From positions 46,485 through 110,484 of the forward strand of contig JBJXGV010000008.1 in assembly GCA_046160485.1 (NCBI GenBank): a stretch of DNA of 64,000 nt, in the 5' to 3' direction. This stretch comes from JBJXGV01 sp046160485 (lineage in GTDB: Bacteria > Orphanbacterota > Orphanbacteria > JBJXGV01). The position numbers and the translations under genes are program-made. The notes below the pieces were generated by a model. That model saw only the letters and a program-made list of their open reading frames with translations. It was not told where the DNA came from and did not search any database. Shown here one piece after another: positions 24,733 to 32,661 of this stretch (positions within the stretch are counted from its first letter, which is position 1; each line of letters starts with the position of its first letter).

Positions 24733-25482
24733 CTAACCTTTGTGGCGAATCCCGAGCGACGCCTCTTGCGCGCGAATCAGCGTGTCGATTCCCGCGCGCC
24801 CGACACGCAGCATCTCGGCGAGCTTCGCGGAGGAAAACGGCGCGCGTTCGGCGGTCCCCTGCACCTCGATGAGAAGACCCGCGCGCGTCATCACGAGATT
24901 CATGTCGACGTCCGCGCCGGAATCTTCTTCGTAGCAGAGATCGAGGAGCACCTCGCCGCCCACGATGCCGATACTTGTCGCCGCGACGAAATCACGCAGC
25001 GGCAACTTCGGAAGAGCGCCGGAATCGACGAGCGACGAAAGAGCATCGTGAAGCGCGACGAACGCGCCCGTCACGGAAGCCGTGCGCGTGCCGCCGTCGG
25101 CTTGGATCACGTCGCAATCGAGCGTGATCGTGCGCTGGCCGAGCGCGTCGAGATCGGTGACGGCGCGGAGGCTGCGTCCGACGAGGCGCTGAATCTCGTG
25201 CGTGCGCCCGCGCACCGATCCGCGCGACTCGCGGCTGATGCGCGAGCCGGAGGATCGCGGCAGCATCCCGTACTCCGCGGTCACCCAGCCGTGTTTCGCT
25301 TCGCGCATCCACGGTGGAACCCGCCCCTCGACCGTTGCGGAACAAATGACGCGTGTGTCGCCGACCTCGATGAGGACGGAGCCTTCGGCGTGCCGCTGAT
25401 ACTGCCGCGTGATGCGCACTGCCCGCGAGTCCGCGCTGCCGCGGCCGTCGCTTCGGACGAACTTCTTCTTCACCTTCGCCAC
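24733..25482 (-). CDS. rph: Ribonuclease PH
   Basis: 249 residues, GTG start behind GGGGGAG. It has the full RNase PH fold, with R-S-D-G-R near the N-terminus, G-D-T-R-V-I-C-S-A-T, the phosphate-site G-R-T-x-E-I-Q-R-L-V-G-R-S-L-R and D-C-D-V-I-Q-A-D-G-G-T-R-T-A-S. It trims the 3' end of tRNA precursors by phosphorolysis. An open frame extends further upstream into the murI gene, but the GTG with its ribosome site fits the family length. Confidence 0.95.
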   Translation of the reverse strand: MAKVKKKFVRSDGRGSADSRAVRITRQYQRHAEGSVLIEVGDTRVICSATVEGRVPPWMREAKHGWVTAEYGMLPRSSGSRISRESRGSVRGRTHEIQRLVGRSLRAVTDLDALGQRTITLDCDVIQADGGTRTASVTGAFVALHDALSSLVDSGALPKLPLRDFVAATSIGIVGGEVLLDLCYEEDSGADVDMNLVMTRAGLLIEVQGTAERAPFSSAKLAEMLRVGRAGIDTLIRAQEASLGIRHKG

Positions 25483-25498
25483 GCTGTCTCCCCCGTGC

Positions 25499-26335
25499 TC
25501 AAGAGTTCGCCCGTTCGAGTTCCTCGAGATCGACCTGTACGACGCTCGGCAGCGGCGCGCCGAGAAACGCGCGCGCCTCGTCTTCAAACCGGTTCGGGAT
25601 GTCGCTGACGAAATAGCGATCGCCCGCGCGCTCTGACGATGCGAGATCGCGCGTGGCGAGAAGCCGCTCCACGTCGCGCGCCGTCTCCTCTGCGGTGTCG
25701 ACGAGCGCGACGCCGCTTCCCATGACGCGCGCCAGAACACCCTTCATCAGCGGGTAATGCGTGCAGCCGAGCACGAGCGTATCGATTCCCTTCGCCTGAA
25801 GCGGCGCGAGATAGTGGCGCGCGATCTCTTCGGCCACCGGCGAATCGCCCCAACCCTCTTCGACGAGCGGGACGAAGAGCGGGCACGCGATCTGTTCGAC
25901 GCGCGCGTCGGGCCGCATAGCGAGGATGGCGCGAGGATACGCGGCGCTGCCGACGGTGGCGCGCGTCCCGATGACGCCGATCGCGCCGCGCGCGGATTGC
26001 GCGACGGCCGCGCGCGCGCCAGGCTCGACAACGCCGACAACCGGCACCGGAAAGTCGGCTTCGAGCGCGTCGAGCGCCACCGAAGAAACCGTGTTGCACG
26101 CGACGACGATCAGCTTCACGCCCTGTCGCATGAGGAACGCGGCGTCTTGATGCGCGAAGCGCCGCACCGTCCCCGCGGACTTCGGTCCGTAGGGCACGCG
26201 CGCGGTGTCGCCGAAGAAGAGAAAAGATTCGTTGGGAAGCGCGCGGCGCAATTCGCGCACCACGGTCAGGCCGCCGATTCCGGAATCGAATACGCCGATC
26301 GGCAGTTGCCTTGTGCGCGCCGCGTCGAGCGCCAC
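25499..26335 (-). CDS. murI: Glutamate racemase
   Basis: 278 residues, GTG start two bases after the GerMN gene. The two catalytic cysteines are present: C80 in V-V-A-C-N-T and C191 in L-G-C-T-H-Y. F-D-S-G-I-G-G at 16-22 and the P-Y-G segment at 48-50 bind substrate. It makes D-glutamate for peptidoglycan. It sits directly downstream of a cell-wall amidase and a GerMN protein, giving this operon a cell-wall flavour. Confidence 0.95.
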   Translation of the reverse strand: MALDAARTRQLPIGVFDSGIGGLTVVRELRRALPNESFLFFGDTARVPYGPKSAGTVRRFAHQDAAFLMRQGVKLIVVACNTVSSVALDALEADFPVPVVGVVEPGARAAVAQSARGAIGVIGTRATVGSAAYPRAILAMRPDARVEQIACPLFVPLVEEGWGDSPVAEEIARHYLAPLQAKGIDTLVLGCTHYPLMKGVLARVMGSGVALVDTAEETARDVERLLATRDLASSERAGDRYFVSDIPNRFEDEARAFLGAPLPSVVQVDLEELERANS

Positions 26336-26337
26336 CT

Positions 26338-26943
26338 TCAGCGGTTCCTCGCCGGAAGTGCGCGCGTCGCGTCGATGTGCCCGCCGATCGACTCCACCGT
26401 CTCCCCCCCGACGAGTATCTGAACGCTCCGCACCGATGCGAAGTTGACGGCCATCGTCTGGCGAATCGCTTCCAGGGTAAGCCGCTCCGCGGCGCTACCG
26501 CCCCAGTGCTTCTCGCGCAACGACGGATCGAAATCGAGCGTGAGCATCCCCTCGTCGTCGAGAAAAACGCGCTCGGCGACAGCGCCCGCCGGGAGCACCG
26601 GCGCACTCTCGCCGTTCGGGCCCGCGGCGAGTTCGCCGATGACGTTTCGAATGACCGACTCGACCGCGTCGTCGGCGACAGCGATCTCGCGGCGCTCCGG
26701 CACGAGCCGCTCCGCGTCCTTCGACGCGAAGAACAGCGTCACGGAGAGCACACCTTCTTCGCGCGGCACTTCACTCGGCGCGACGGCGATCGGTGTCTCA
26801 TCCGCTTTGTTCTTGTTGCGTAGCACGGAGACCGCGGCGACGATCAGGAACACGATCACCGCCGTGTTGAAGATCATCATCATCGGATTGCCGCGGCCCG
26901 CGCCGCTGGCTGGTTTGGCGTCTTCGGATTTCGGATCACTCAT
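26338..26943 (-). CDS. GerMN-domain membrane protein
   Basis: 201 residues. A short cytoplasmic N-terminus and one membrane helix at about 21-41 come first. A GerMN domain (about 65-190) follows, recognisable from V-T-L-F-F-A-S-K-D, V-I-G-E-L-A-A-G-P and V-x-S-V-Q-I-L-V-x-G-E-x-V-E-S-I-G-G-H. GerMN domains are found in spore germination and lipoprotein contexts and are thought to bind cell-wall components. Here it starts with ATGA overlap on the amidase gene, so the two are probably co-produced in the periplasm. Confidence 0.85.
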   Translation of the reverse strand: MSDPKSEDAKPASGAGRGNPMMMIFNTAVIVFLIVAAVSVLRNKNKADETPIAVAPSEVPREEGVLSVTLFFASKDAERLVPERREIAVADDAVESVIRNVIGELAAGPNGESAPVLPAGAVAERVFLDDEGMLTLDFDPSLREKHWGGSAAERLTLEAIRQTMAVNFASVRSVQILVGGETVESIGGHIDATRALPARNR

Positions 26944-28502
26944 GGCGTCGGCTCGTTCATGTACTCCTCGATTCCGGTGACGATGGCGTCGGCGAGTTTC
27001 GCGCGAACGTCATTCGATGAAAGGGCGGCTTCGTCCCCAGTGTGGGTGAGAAACCCAGCCTCGATCTGCACGGCCGGCATACGCGCTCCCTCCAACGCCG
27101 CGAATGATCCTCGGCGGACACCGCGAACGTGAAACGACTGGGAGTCGCGCAAACCGCGTCCCAGAGCATCGGCGAAACGCCGCGATTCCTCCAGGAACGG
27201 AGTGTGCGCAGTTCGCCACGCGAGCACGCGAAGATCACCGTCCGTCGCGACGAGATCCTCGCGCGCGGCAGCCGCACTCGCGTACGCGCCGCCGTTCGCG
27301 GACGCCCCGGACCCGCCAGCGCCTCGCTCCGTCGAATCGCAGAGGTAGATCTCGATGCCGTTTGCCGACGGATCGCTCGCCGCATTGCAATGGATCGAAA
27401 GCAAGAGATCGCCGTCGGATGTATTCGCGATCGTCGCGCGGCGCTCGCTCGCTACCGTTTCGTCCGACTCGCGCGTGAGTATCGTCCGCAACCCGAGGCG
27501 CTGCTCCGCACGTTCGCGCAGCGCGTGCGCGAGAGCAAGCGTGAGTTCCTTCTCCGCGGCGCCGGACACCCCCGAGCAGCCCCGGTCGGCGCCGCCGTGA
27601 CCGGGATCGATGATCAGCGTACGGATTTCCGAGGAGCCTGTCCGATCCTCGGCGCCGTCTTCGCGAGCTTCCGGATCTCGATCGTCGTCGCGCGAGCGAT
27701 CCGCGTCCGCGACGGCAGTCGAATCGGATCGAACCCCGAGGTGGACCACGCACCGCGGTGGGTTCACGCGCGACACGACCGACGCGGATTCGAATTCGTA
27801 CGCGAGGCGAATCGCGAGCGTCCCGCCATCGTCCGTGCCGATCATCTCGACGGATTCGATCATCTGCCGGCGATCATCGATCGCGATGTCATCGGCGGGA
27901 ATCACGGCGCCGCGCAGCGTGATCGACACGGCGCGCGCGCCGGTGAGCGCGACGATCGCGTCGAGCGGAATAGCCGTTTCGACTTCGATGGATACGCCGT
28001 CGCGCGCGACATCCGTGCGCAAGCGCGTGATGTTCGCGTCCGCACCGCCGACTCGGACTTCGTTGCGCGCGGCGACCCACTGCGCGCGGTTCGGTGCGAG
28101 CGGGATCAAGTTGTCCGTCAGAAGACAAAGCGGCGCCCAGAGCACGCCGTCGACGATCTGAACCGCGATCGGGAGGTGGATCGCCCCGCCATCGACAAGG
28201 GCAACCGGACTGCCGAGCGTGAGCCGAACCTTCCGGCCCTCGACCGGCAGCTCCATCTGAAAGAAATCCGAGCGCCACTCCATCGTGCTCGCGAAGAGCC
28301 GCGACACGTCGGGGAGCGAGATCATGGTCTCACCCTCCGATGTGCGCGTGGCGACCAACTCCGATGTTCCGTTTGGGTAGCGGAAGCGAAGGGGCTGCGC
28401 GTTGGATTCGGCCGCGCGTGCGCTCTCGAGCCGGAGCGCAGAGAGCATCGCGATAGCGACGAGCGCGATCACAACGCGCGAGGGGAGCGAGCGGCTAGTC
28501 AT
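26940..28502 (-). CDS. N-acetylmuramoyl-L-alanine amidase (AmiC type)
   Basis: 520 residues from ATG 28502, overlapping the end of smpB by eight bases. A signal peptide occupies about 1-31. A copper-amine-oxidase-like segment and AMIN-type beta domain (about 35-280) follow, then a very acidic linker (D-R-S-R-D-D-D-R-D-P-E-A-R-E-D). The Amidase_3 catalytic domain spans about 315-515. Zinc ligands are visible as H in D-P-G-H-G-G, E in E-K-E-L-T-L-A-L-A and H in S-I-H-C-N-A; the catalytic E is in Q-I-E-A-G-F-L. It cleaves the stem peptide from peptidoglycan during division. Confidence 0.92.
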   Translation of the reverse strand: MTSRSLPSRVVIALVAIAMLSALRLESARAAESNAQPLRFRYPNGTSELVATRTSEGETMISLPDVSRLFASTMEWRSDFFQMELPVEGRKVRLTLGSPVALVDGGAIHLPIAVQIVDGVLWAPLCLLTDNLIPLAPNRAQWVAARNEVRVGGADANITRLRTDVARDGVSIEVETAIPLDAIVALTGARAVSITLRGAVIPADDIAIDDRRQMIESVEMIGTDDGGTLAIRLAYEFESASVVSRVNPPRCVVHLGVRSDSTAVADADRSRDDDRDPEAREDGAEDRTGSSEIRTLIIDPGHGGADRGCSGVSGAAEKELTLALAHALRERAEQRLGLRTILTRESDETVASERRATIANTSDGDLLLSIHCNAASDPSANGIEIYLCDSTERGAGGSGASANGGAYASAAAAREDLVATDGDLRVLAWRTAHTPFLEESRRFADALGRGLRDSQSFHVRGVRRGSFAALEGARMPAVQIEAGFLTHTGDEAALSSNDVRAKLADAIVTGIEEYMNEPTP

Positions 28503-28974
28503 CGCGCCCTCGATCCTTGCCGCGCCGCAGCGCGCGCTCCATCTCGCGTTTCGCGTCGCGTTCCGCGAGATCGTCGCGCTTGTCGAACTCCTTCTTTCCG
28601 CGTGCAACACCCAACTCCACCTTGACCCGTCCCTTCAAGAAGTAGAGCGCCAACGGCACGATCGTTAGCCCCTTGATCTGCACGCGCGCGAACAACCGGC
28701 GAATCTCCATCTTGTGGAGGAGCAGCTTACGCGTGCGCGTCGGCTCGTGGTTGTAGCGGCCGCCGTCTTCGTACGGGTTGATGTGGCAGTTGAAGAGGAA
28801 CGCCTCTTCGTTGTCGATGCGAGCGTACGCTTCCTTGAGGTTCGCGTGACCCGCGCGCAGCGACTTGACCTCGGTTCCCGTTAACGAGATTCCCGCTTCG
28901 AACGTCTCGAGGATGTGGTAATCGTGACGCGCTCTTCGATTTTGGCAGATGAATTTGCGACCGGATTCCGACAT
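28495..28974 (-). CDS. smpB: SsrA-binding protein SmpB
   Basis: 159 residues, the usual length. Family signatures: N-R-R-A-R-H-D-Y, L-T-G-T-E-V-K-S-L-R, and the basic tail with K-K-E-F-D-K-R that forms a helix in the decoding centre. It binds the tRNA-like part of tmRNA, which is also encoded here at 5972-6324. First gene of a six-gene run (smpB, amidase, gerMN, murI, rph, rdgB). Confidence 0.96.
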   Translation of the reverse strand: MSESGRKFICQNRRARHDYHILETFEAGISLTGTEVKSLRAGHANLKEAYARIDNEEAFLFNCHINPYEDGGRYNHEPTRTRKLLLHKMEIRRLFARVQIKGLTIVPLALYFLKGRVKVELGVARGKKEFDKRDDLAERDAKREMERALRRGKDRGRDD

Positions 28975-29034
28975 GGAGTGCGAGGACGCTAGCAGAGGGT
29001 CTAGAGGCGTTCAAGAGCGAAGCGCCCGTCGTTG

Positions 29035-29064
29035 TTGACAGCGCCTTTTGCCGCCGCCTATAGT
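29035..29064 (+). promoter_or_regulatory. Sigma-70-type promoter of tRNA-Leu
   Basis: A perfect TTGACA, an 18-base spacer and TATAGT lie 27 bases before tRNA-Leu. The same two hexamers with the same spacing recur on the minus strand at 63716-63745. Confidence 0.75.
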
Positions 29065-29091
29065 GGCCACTCCGAACGGTTAAGCCTCCGT

Positions 29092-29178
29092 GCCGAAGTG
29101 GCGAAACTGGCAGACGCGCATGATTCAGGGTCATGTGGGCTCACGCCTGTGGGGGTTCAAATCCCCCCTTCGGCACCA
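29092..29178 (+). tRNA. tRNA-Leu (anticodon CAG)
   Basis: 87 nt with a long variable arm (class II). The acceptor is GCCGAAG/CTTCGGC. The anticodon stem CATGA/TCATG with loop TTCAGGG gives CAG, reading CTG. CCA is encoded. The flavoprotein gene starts 18 bases later on the same strand and may share the transcript. Confidence 0.96.
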
Positions 29179-29196
29179 TGTTTTTATCCTCAGCGT

Positions 29197-30459
29197 ATGA
29201 GCATCGAGATCCTCATCGTTGGCGGCGGCCCCGCGGGGGCATCGACCGCGATTCACCTTGCGCGACTTTTGCCATCGCAGCGCGAGAAGATTCTCGTGAT
29301 CGACAAACAAGCGTTTCCGCGAGAGAAGCCGTGCGGCGGCGGTCTCTCGGGCCGCGCGCTTGCGACACTGGCCGACATGGGTGTCGAGATCTCCGTGCCG
29401 TCGGTCACAACGGATTGCGTTCAGTACCGCTTCGGCGGCGGTACCTCGCGCTATCACGTGCCCGGAGCCTGCCGCATCGTACGCCGAGCCGAGTTCGACA
29501 CGATGCTGTTGCGCAACGCCGCCTCACGCGGTGTGTGCGTCTGCGAGGGTGAATCGTTGACGCAGATGTCGCGGGACGGCGAGCGATTCCATGTCCGCAC
29601 GACGCGCCGCTCGATCACGCCGCGCGTCGTGATCGCCGCCGACGGCGCGGCCAGCCTCGTGCGCCGCCTGGCCGGCTTCCCCGCGCCCCGCGCGTTCGCG
29701 CGTCTTCATCTCTACGAGATTCCCGTGAGCGAACAGAGCACGCCCGAGTTCGTCGACGGCGCGTTCACGTTCGATTACTCCGCGGTTCCGCGCGGAGTCG
29801 AAGGCTACGTCTGGGATTTTCCGTCGCGAATCGGCGGGCGCCCCCATCTCAACACCGGGATCTATCATCGCAATGCGCGTGGCACGAATGGCGCGCCGCC
29901 GAATGAACGGAGCGACTCGCAGCGGGCGCGTCTTCTGGCGATCCTCGACGATCATCTTCGCCGGCGCGGCATCGATCCGCGGCAGGCGCGCCTGCGCAGC
30001 TACCCCGACATCGAATACGACCCGGACGTTCCGCTCTCGCTTCCGGGCGTGCTGTTGACGGGGAGCGCGGCGGGAATCAACGCGCTCACGGGTGAGGGGA
30101 TCTGGCAGAGCCTGGTCTATGGACGACTCGCCGCGGAGTCGATCGCGGCGTCCTATGCATCGAACGACTTGCGGTTCCGCGAATACGGCGAGCGCGTGGC
30201 GCACTCTCCGATGGGGCGTGACCTTCGGCTCTCGCGGCGCATCGCCGACCTGTTCTACGGGCGTTACTTCTGGCCGCTCTATTCATTTCAGGAACGCAAT
30301 GCGGATCTGAGGATTGCTTACATCAAGAGCTTCGCGGGGCAGTTCGACCTCGCGCGATTGTCCAAGACGCGGCTTGCCCTGGCGTGGTGGCGCCATCTCG
30401 CGACGCTGGCGGTGAGCGGCGGCGGCCGGCGCCCGCGTCAGAACGGGGCGGCCCGCTAG
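29197..30459 (+). CDS. FAD-dependent oxidoreductase, geranylgeranyl reductase family
   Basis: 420 residues. The FAD-binding G-G-G-P-A-G-A-S-T-A lies at 9-18 and the second FAD motif is G-x-x-L-x-G-S-A-A-G-I-N-A-L-T-G-E-G-I. The family motif E-G-Y-V-W-D-F-P lies mid-chain, as in geranylgeranyl reductases (P-x-x-Y-x-W-x-F-P). A cysteine-containing K-P-C-G-G-G-L-S-G near 46-54 is also typical. These enzymes reduce isoprenoid double bonds (quinones, lipids, pigments); the substrate here is unknown. It stands alone with tRNA-Leu and converges on the sigma factor gene. Confidence 0.88.
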   Translation: MSIEILIVGGGPAGASTAIHLARLLPSQREKILVIDKQAFPREKPCGGGLSGRALATLADMGVEISVPSVTTDCVQYRFGGGTSRYHVPGACRIVRRAEFDTMLLRNAASRGVCVCEGESLTQMSRDGERFHVRTTRRSITPRVVIAADGAASLVRRLAGFPAPRAFARLHLYEIPVSEQSTPEFVDGAFTFDYSAVPRGVEGYVWDFPSRIGGRPHLNTGIYHRNARGTNGAPPNERSDSQRARLLAILDDHLRRRGIDPRQARLRSYPDIEYDPDVPLSLPGVLLTGSAAGINALTGEGIWQSLVYGRLAAESIAASYASNDLRFREYGERVAHSPMGRDLRLSRRIADLFYGRYFWPLYSFQERNADLRIAYIKSFAGQFDLARLSKTRLALAWWRHLATLAVSGGGRRPRQNGAAR

Positions 30460-30473
30460 GAACCGCCCCGTTC
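30441..30473 (+). terminator. Strong hairpin over the stop codon of the reductase gene
   Basis: GAACGGGGCGG and CCGCCCCGTTC form a perfect 11-bp stem around the TAG. No U-tract follows, so it may be a transcript-end stabiliser or a weak terminator between two convergent genes. Confidence 0.5.
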
Positions 30474-30537
30474 GACTTCGATTGCCGCGACGCCGATCAC
30501 CTTCGCCGTTCTCGACGCAACGGCGGCGCCGCGCCTG

Positions 30538-31482
30538 CTACATCGCCGAGTACGCCGCCTCCGCGGGGGCCTCTTCCGAGTCGAAAACCTCCTTCATCTT
30601 CGCGAGCGCGACATTCTGAATCTGCCGGATGCGCTCCTTCGTCAGGTTCATGATCTTGCCGATTCCTTCGAGGCTCATCGGATCGCGCCCCGAAAGCCCA
30701 AACCGCAGCACGAGAATCTTCCGTTCCTTGTTGGTGAGCGCGCCCAAGAGTTCGATCACCTCGCGGCGCCGCAAGAACGAAACGTCGGAGCGTGATTCGG
30801 CGCCCGACGCATCCTCGAGCACATCGCTCATCGTCAGGCTCGACTCGTCGCCCATCGGCGCGTCGAGAATCGCGTTCGGCTTCGCCGCGTTGAGCACTTC
30901 GGCGGCCCGCCGCGGCGCGAGCTTCATCTTCTCGAGCACCTCCGTGTGCGTGACGTGCCGGCCATTTTGCTGCTCCATCCGCACCTCGGTGGCCATGTAC
31001 TTGCGAACGAGTTCGACGACGTTCGCCGGCATGCGAACCGTGCGGCTCTGATTGACGAGCGCGCGCGTCACCGCTTGCCGAATCCATTTCGATGCGTATG
31101 TCGAGAAGCGGAATCCGAGGCGCGGATTGAATTTTTCGACGCCGCGTATCAGGCCCAGGTTGCCTTCGCTCACGAGGTCGGGAAGGGAGAGGCCCATCCC
31201 TTGGTAGCGTTTCGCGATGGAGATGACGAGTCGCAAGTTCGCCGTGATCATGCGCGCCTTGGCGATCGGGTCGCCGGCCTGGACGCGGCGGCCGAGCTCG
31301 AACTCGTCTCCCGGCGCCAGACGCGAAATGCGCCGAACCGAGGCGAGGTAGACATCGAACACCTCGATCTCTTTGGCGCGCTCGATGGCGTCTTCCCAGG
31401 CCTGCGTCGCTTTCTGTTCGCGGGTCTTCTTCTCCTCGGCACCGTGTTCGTGATTGTCGCGCTTTGCTGCATTCCTCTTCAC
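30538..31482 (-). CDS. Group 2 sigma-70 factor (RpoS/SigA-like)
   Basis: 314 residues from GTG 31482, placed by GGAGAGGGG eight bases upstream. No region 1.1. A charged, low-complexity N-terminus (about 1-30) is followed by region 1.2 (D-V-Y-L-A-S-V), region 2 (L-P-D-L-V-S-E-G-N-L-G-L-I-R-G-V, then F-S-T-Y-A-S-K-W-I-R-Q-A), region 3 and region 4.2 (S-L-E-G-I-G-K-I-M-N-L-T-K-E-R-I-R-Q-I). It has the features of an alternative or second housekeeping sigma. A main rpoD elsewhere is expected but not shown here. Confidence 0.92.
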   Translation of the reverse strand: MKRNAAKRDNHEHGAEEKKTREQKATQAWEDAIERAKEIEVFDVYLASVRRISRLAPGDEFELGRRVQAGDPIAKARMITANLRLVISIAKRYQGMGLSLPDLVSEGNLGLIRGVEKFNPRLGFRFSTYASKWIRQAVTRALVNQSRTVRMPANVVELVRKYMATEVRMEQQNGRHVTHTEVLEKMKLAPRRAAEVLNAAKPNAILDAPMGDESSLTMSDVLEDASGAESRSDVSFLRRREVIELLGALTNKERKILVLRFGLSGRDPMSLEGIGKIMNLTKERIRQIQNVALAKMKEVFDSEEAPAEAAYSAM

Positions 31483-31522
31483 GATGGTCACCCCTCTCCG
31501 ACGTGGGGCGTGTCGGCTGAGC

Positions 31523-31562
31523 GGCCGGGCTTCCCTCCCGGCCAGATGGCGCCCTCCATCTT
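31523..31562 (-). other. Two stacked hairpins in the leader of the sigma factor gene
   Basis: A 7-bp stem GGCCGGG/CCCGGCC (31523-31543) and a 6-bp stem AGATGG/CCATCT (31545-31562) lie next to each other 40-80 bases before the start of the sigma gene. They may shape the 5' leader. No known riboswitch or RNA-thermometer family is evident. Confidence 0.35.
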
Positions 31563-31696
31563 GGAACCTGATGCGCGCCAACATACCGGCGGGGCCTTGG
31601 GGCGGCTGTAACCGCGCTTACCGTATCGATGCGAGTGCGAAGGGATTCGCTTACCGCGGCGTCACCGCGGCCGCTCCGGCGACGCGGAGGCAGCGC

Positions 31697-32659
31697 CTAG
31701 CGGAATTCGTAGAAAACGAGGCCGTCGAACCGAAACGAACCGTCGGAGCGGCGCAGGTAGTCGAGGAACGGAACGCGAACGACTTTCTTCGCCTCCGACG
31801 AGGCATGCACTAGATCCGCTCCATCGAGGATCACGCCTTCGTGGGCCGCGGCGAGCCCGTTCTTGAAGTACGACTCCTTGATGAAGGCGACACCCGTGAC
31901 CGGCGGGAGCGTTGCGAGAAGGGCCGCGGTCGCGCGCGACGCGGGGAGATATCGCAGCGTTATCGGGCGCGTCCACTCGATCGGCAGGAGCTTCTCACCG
32001 CTCTGCTTTTCGTTGAGCGTGATCTGGCGCGCCGCGAGCAAGCTCTCGGGAACGACCGACGCGGTGATGTTGCGGAAGTACGGCGAGGCGTCGAGCCGGT
32101 CCTCCGTGAAATGAAGCCGCGTGCCGTACGTGACCTGTCTTTCGCCCAAGACCTCGCGGTAGTTTGCGAGCGCCATGTTGCGCTCGGCCTCGGCGAGCGT
32201 GCGCGCGTGCGCGAGCGCGGCCGTCGTCAGAACGAGCACGGTGCAGTCGACCTCGTCGAGGCGGAAGACCGGATCGCTGTCGGGGGACGCGCCGCGGCCC
32301 TCGCCGAGCGAGCCGAGAACGTACGGCGTGCCGAGCCGCGCGAGGAGGATCGATCGTACGCGCTCGGAGATCTGCGCGTGCTGCGCGTTCCAACCGGCGA
32401 GCGCCTGCTCCGCGTCGGCAGGCGAAGCGCTCCAAGACGGGGCCGCGGGATCCGCGGCGGGCGCCGCGCTCGTGGCGACGCCCGCGCGCGCGCGCGCGTC
32501 TGCGCCGGCGCGCGCACCCGCGTTCGCGCTCGCATCCGCGTTCACCGCGTGACTCGCACCGCAGCACGCGCATCCGTGCAGCGCCGCGCCGGCCACCACG
32601 ACGGCCGCCGCGATCGCGTTGCTGCGCCGCACGCGCCTCGAGATCTTCGCATCACGCAT
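31697..32659 (-). CDS. DUF1460 family protein (amidase-like, NlpC/P60-related fold)
   Basis: 320 residues from ATG 32659. A TTG at 32665 overlapping the previous stop is the alternative. A signal sequence with C-A-C-C near 30 and an Ala-rich linker full of A-R-A-G-A-D precede the domain at about 80-320. The DUF1460 signature is clear: G-T-P-Y-V-L-G-S-L-G-E-G, then V-D-C-T-V-L-V (probable catalytic Cys), and H-E-G-V-I-L-D and H-A-S-S-E in the second half. DUF1460 proteins are thought to act on cell-wall peptides. Last gene of a long minus-strand series. Confidence 0.82.
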   Translation of the reverse strand: MRDAKISRRVRRSNAIAAAVVVAGAALHGCACCGASHAVNADASANAGARAGADARARAGVATSAAPAADPAAPSWSASPADAEQALAGWNAQHAQISERVRSILLARLGTPYVLGSLGEGRGASPDSDPVFRLDEVDCTVLVLTTAALAHARTLAEAERNMALANYREVLGERQVTYGTRLHFTEDRLDASPYFRNITASVVPESLLAARQITLNEKQSGEKLLPIEWTRPITLRYLPASRATAALLATLPPVTGVAFIKESYFKNGLAAAHEGVILDGADLVHASSEAKKVVRVPFLDYLRRSDGSFRFDGLVFYEFR

Positions 32660-32661
32660 CG

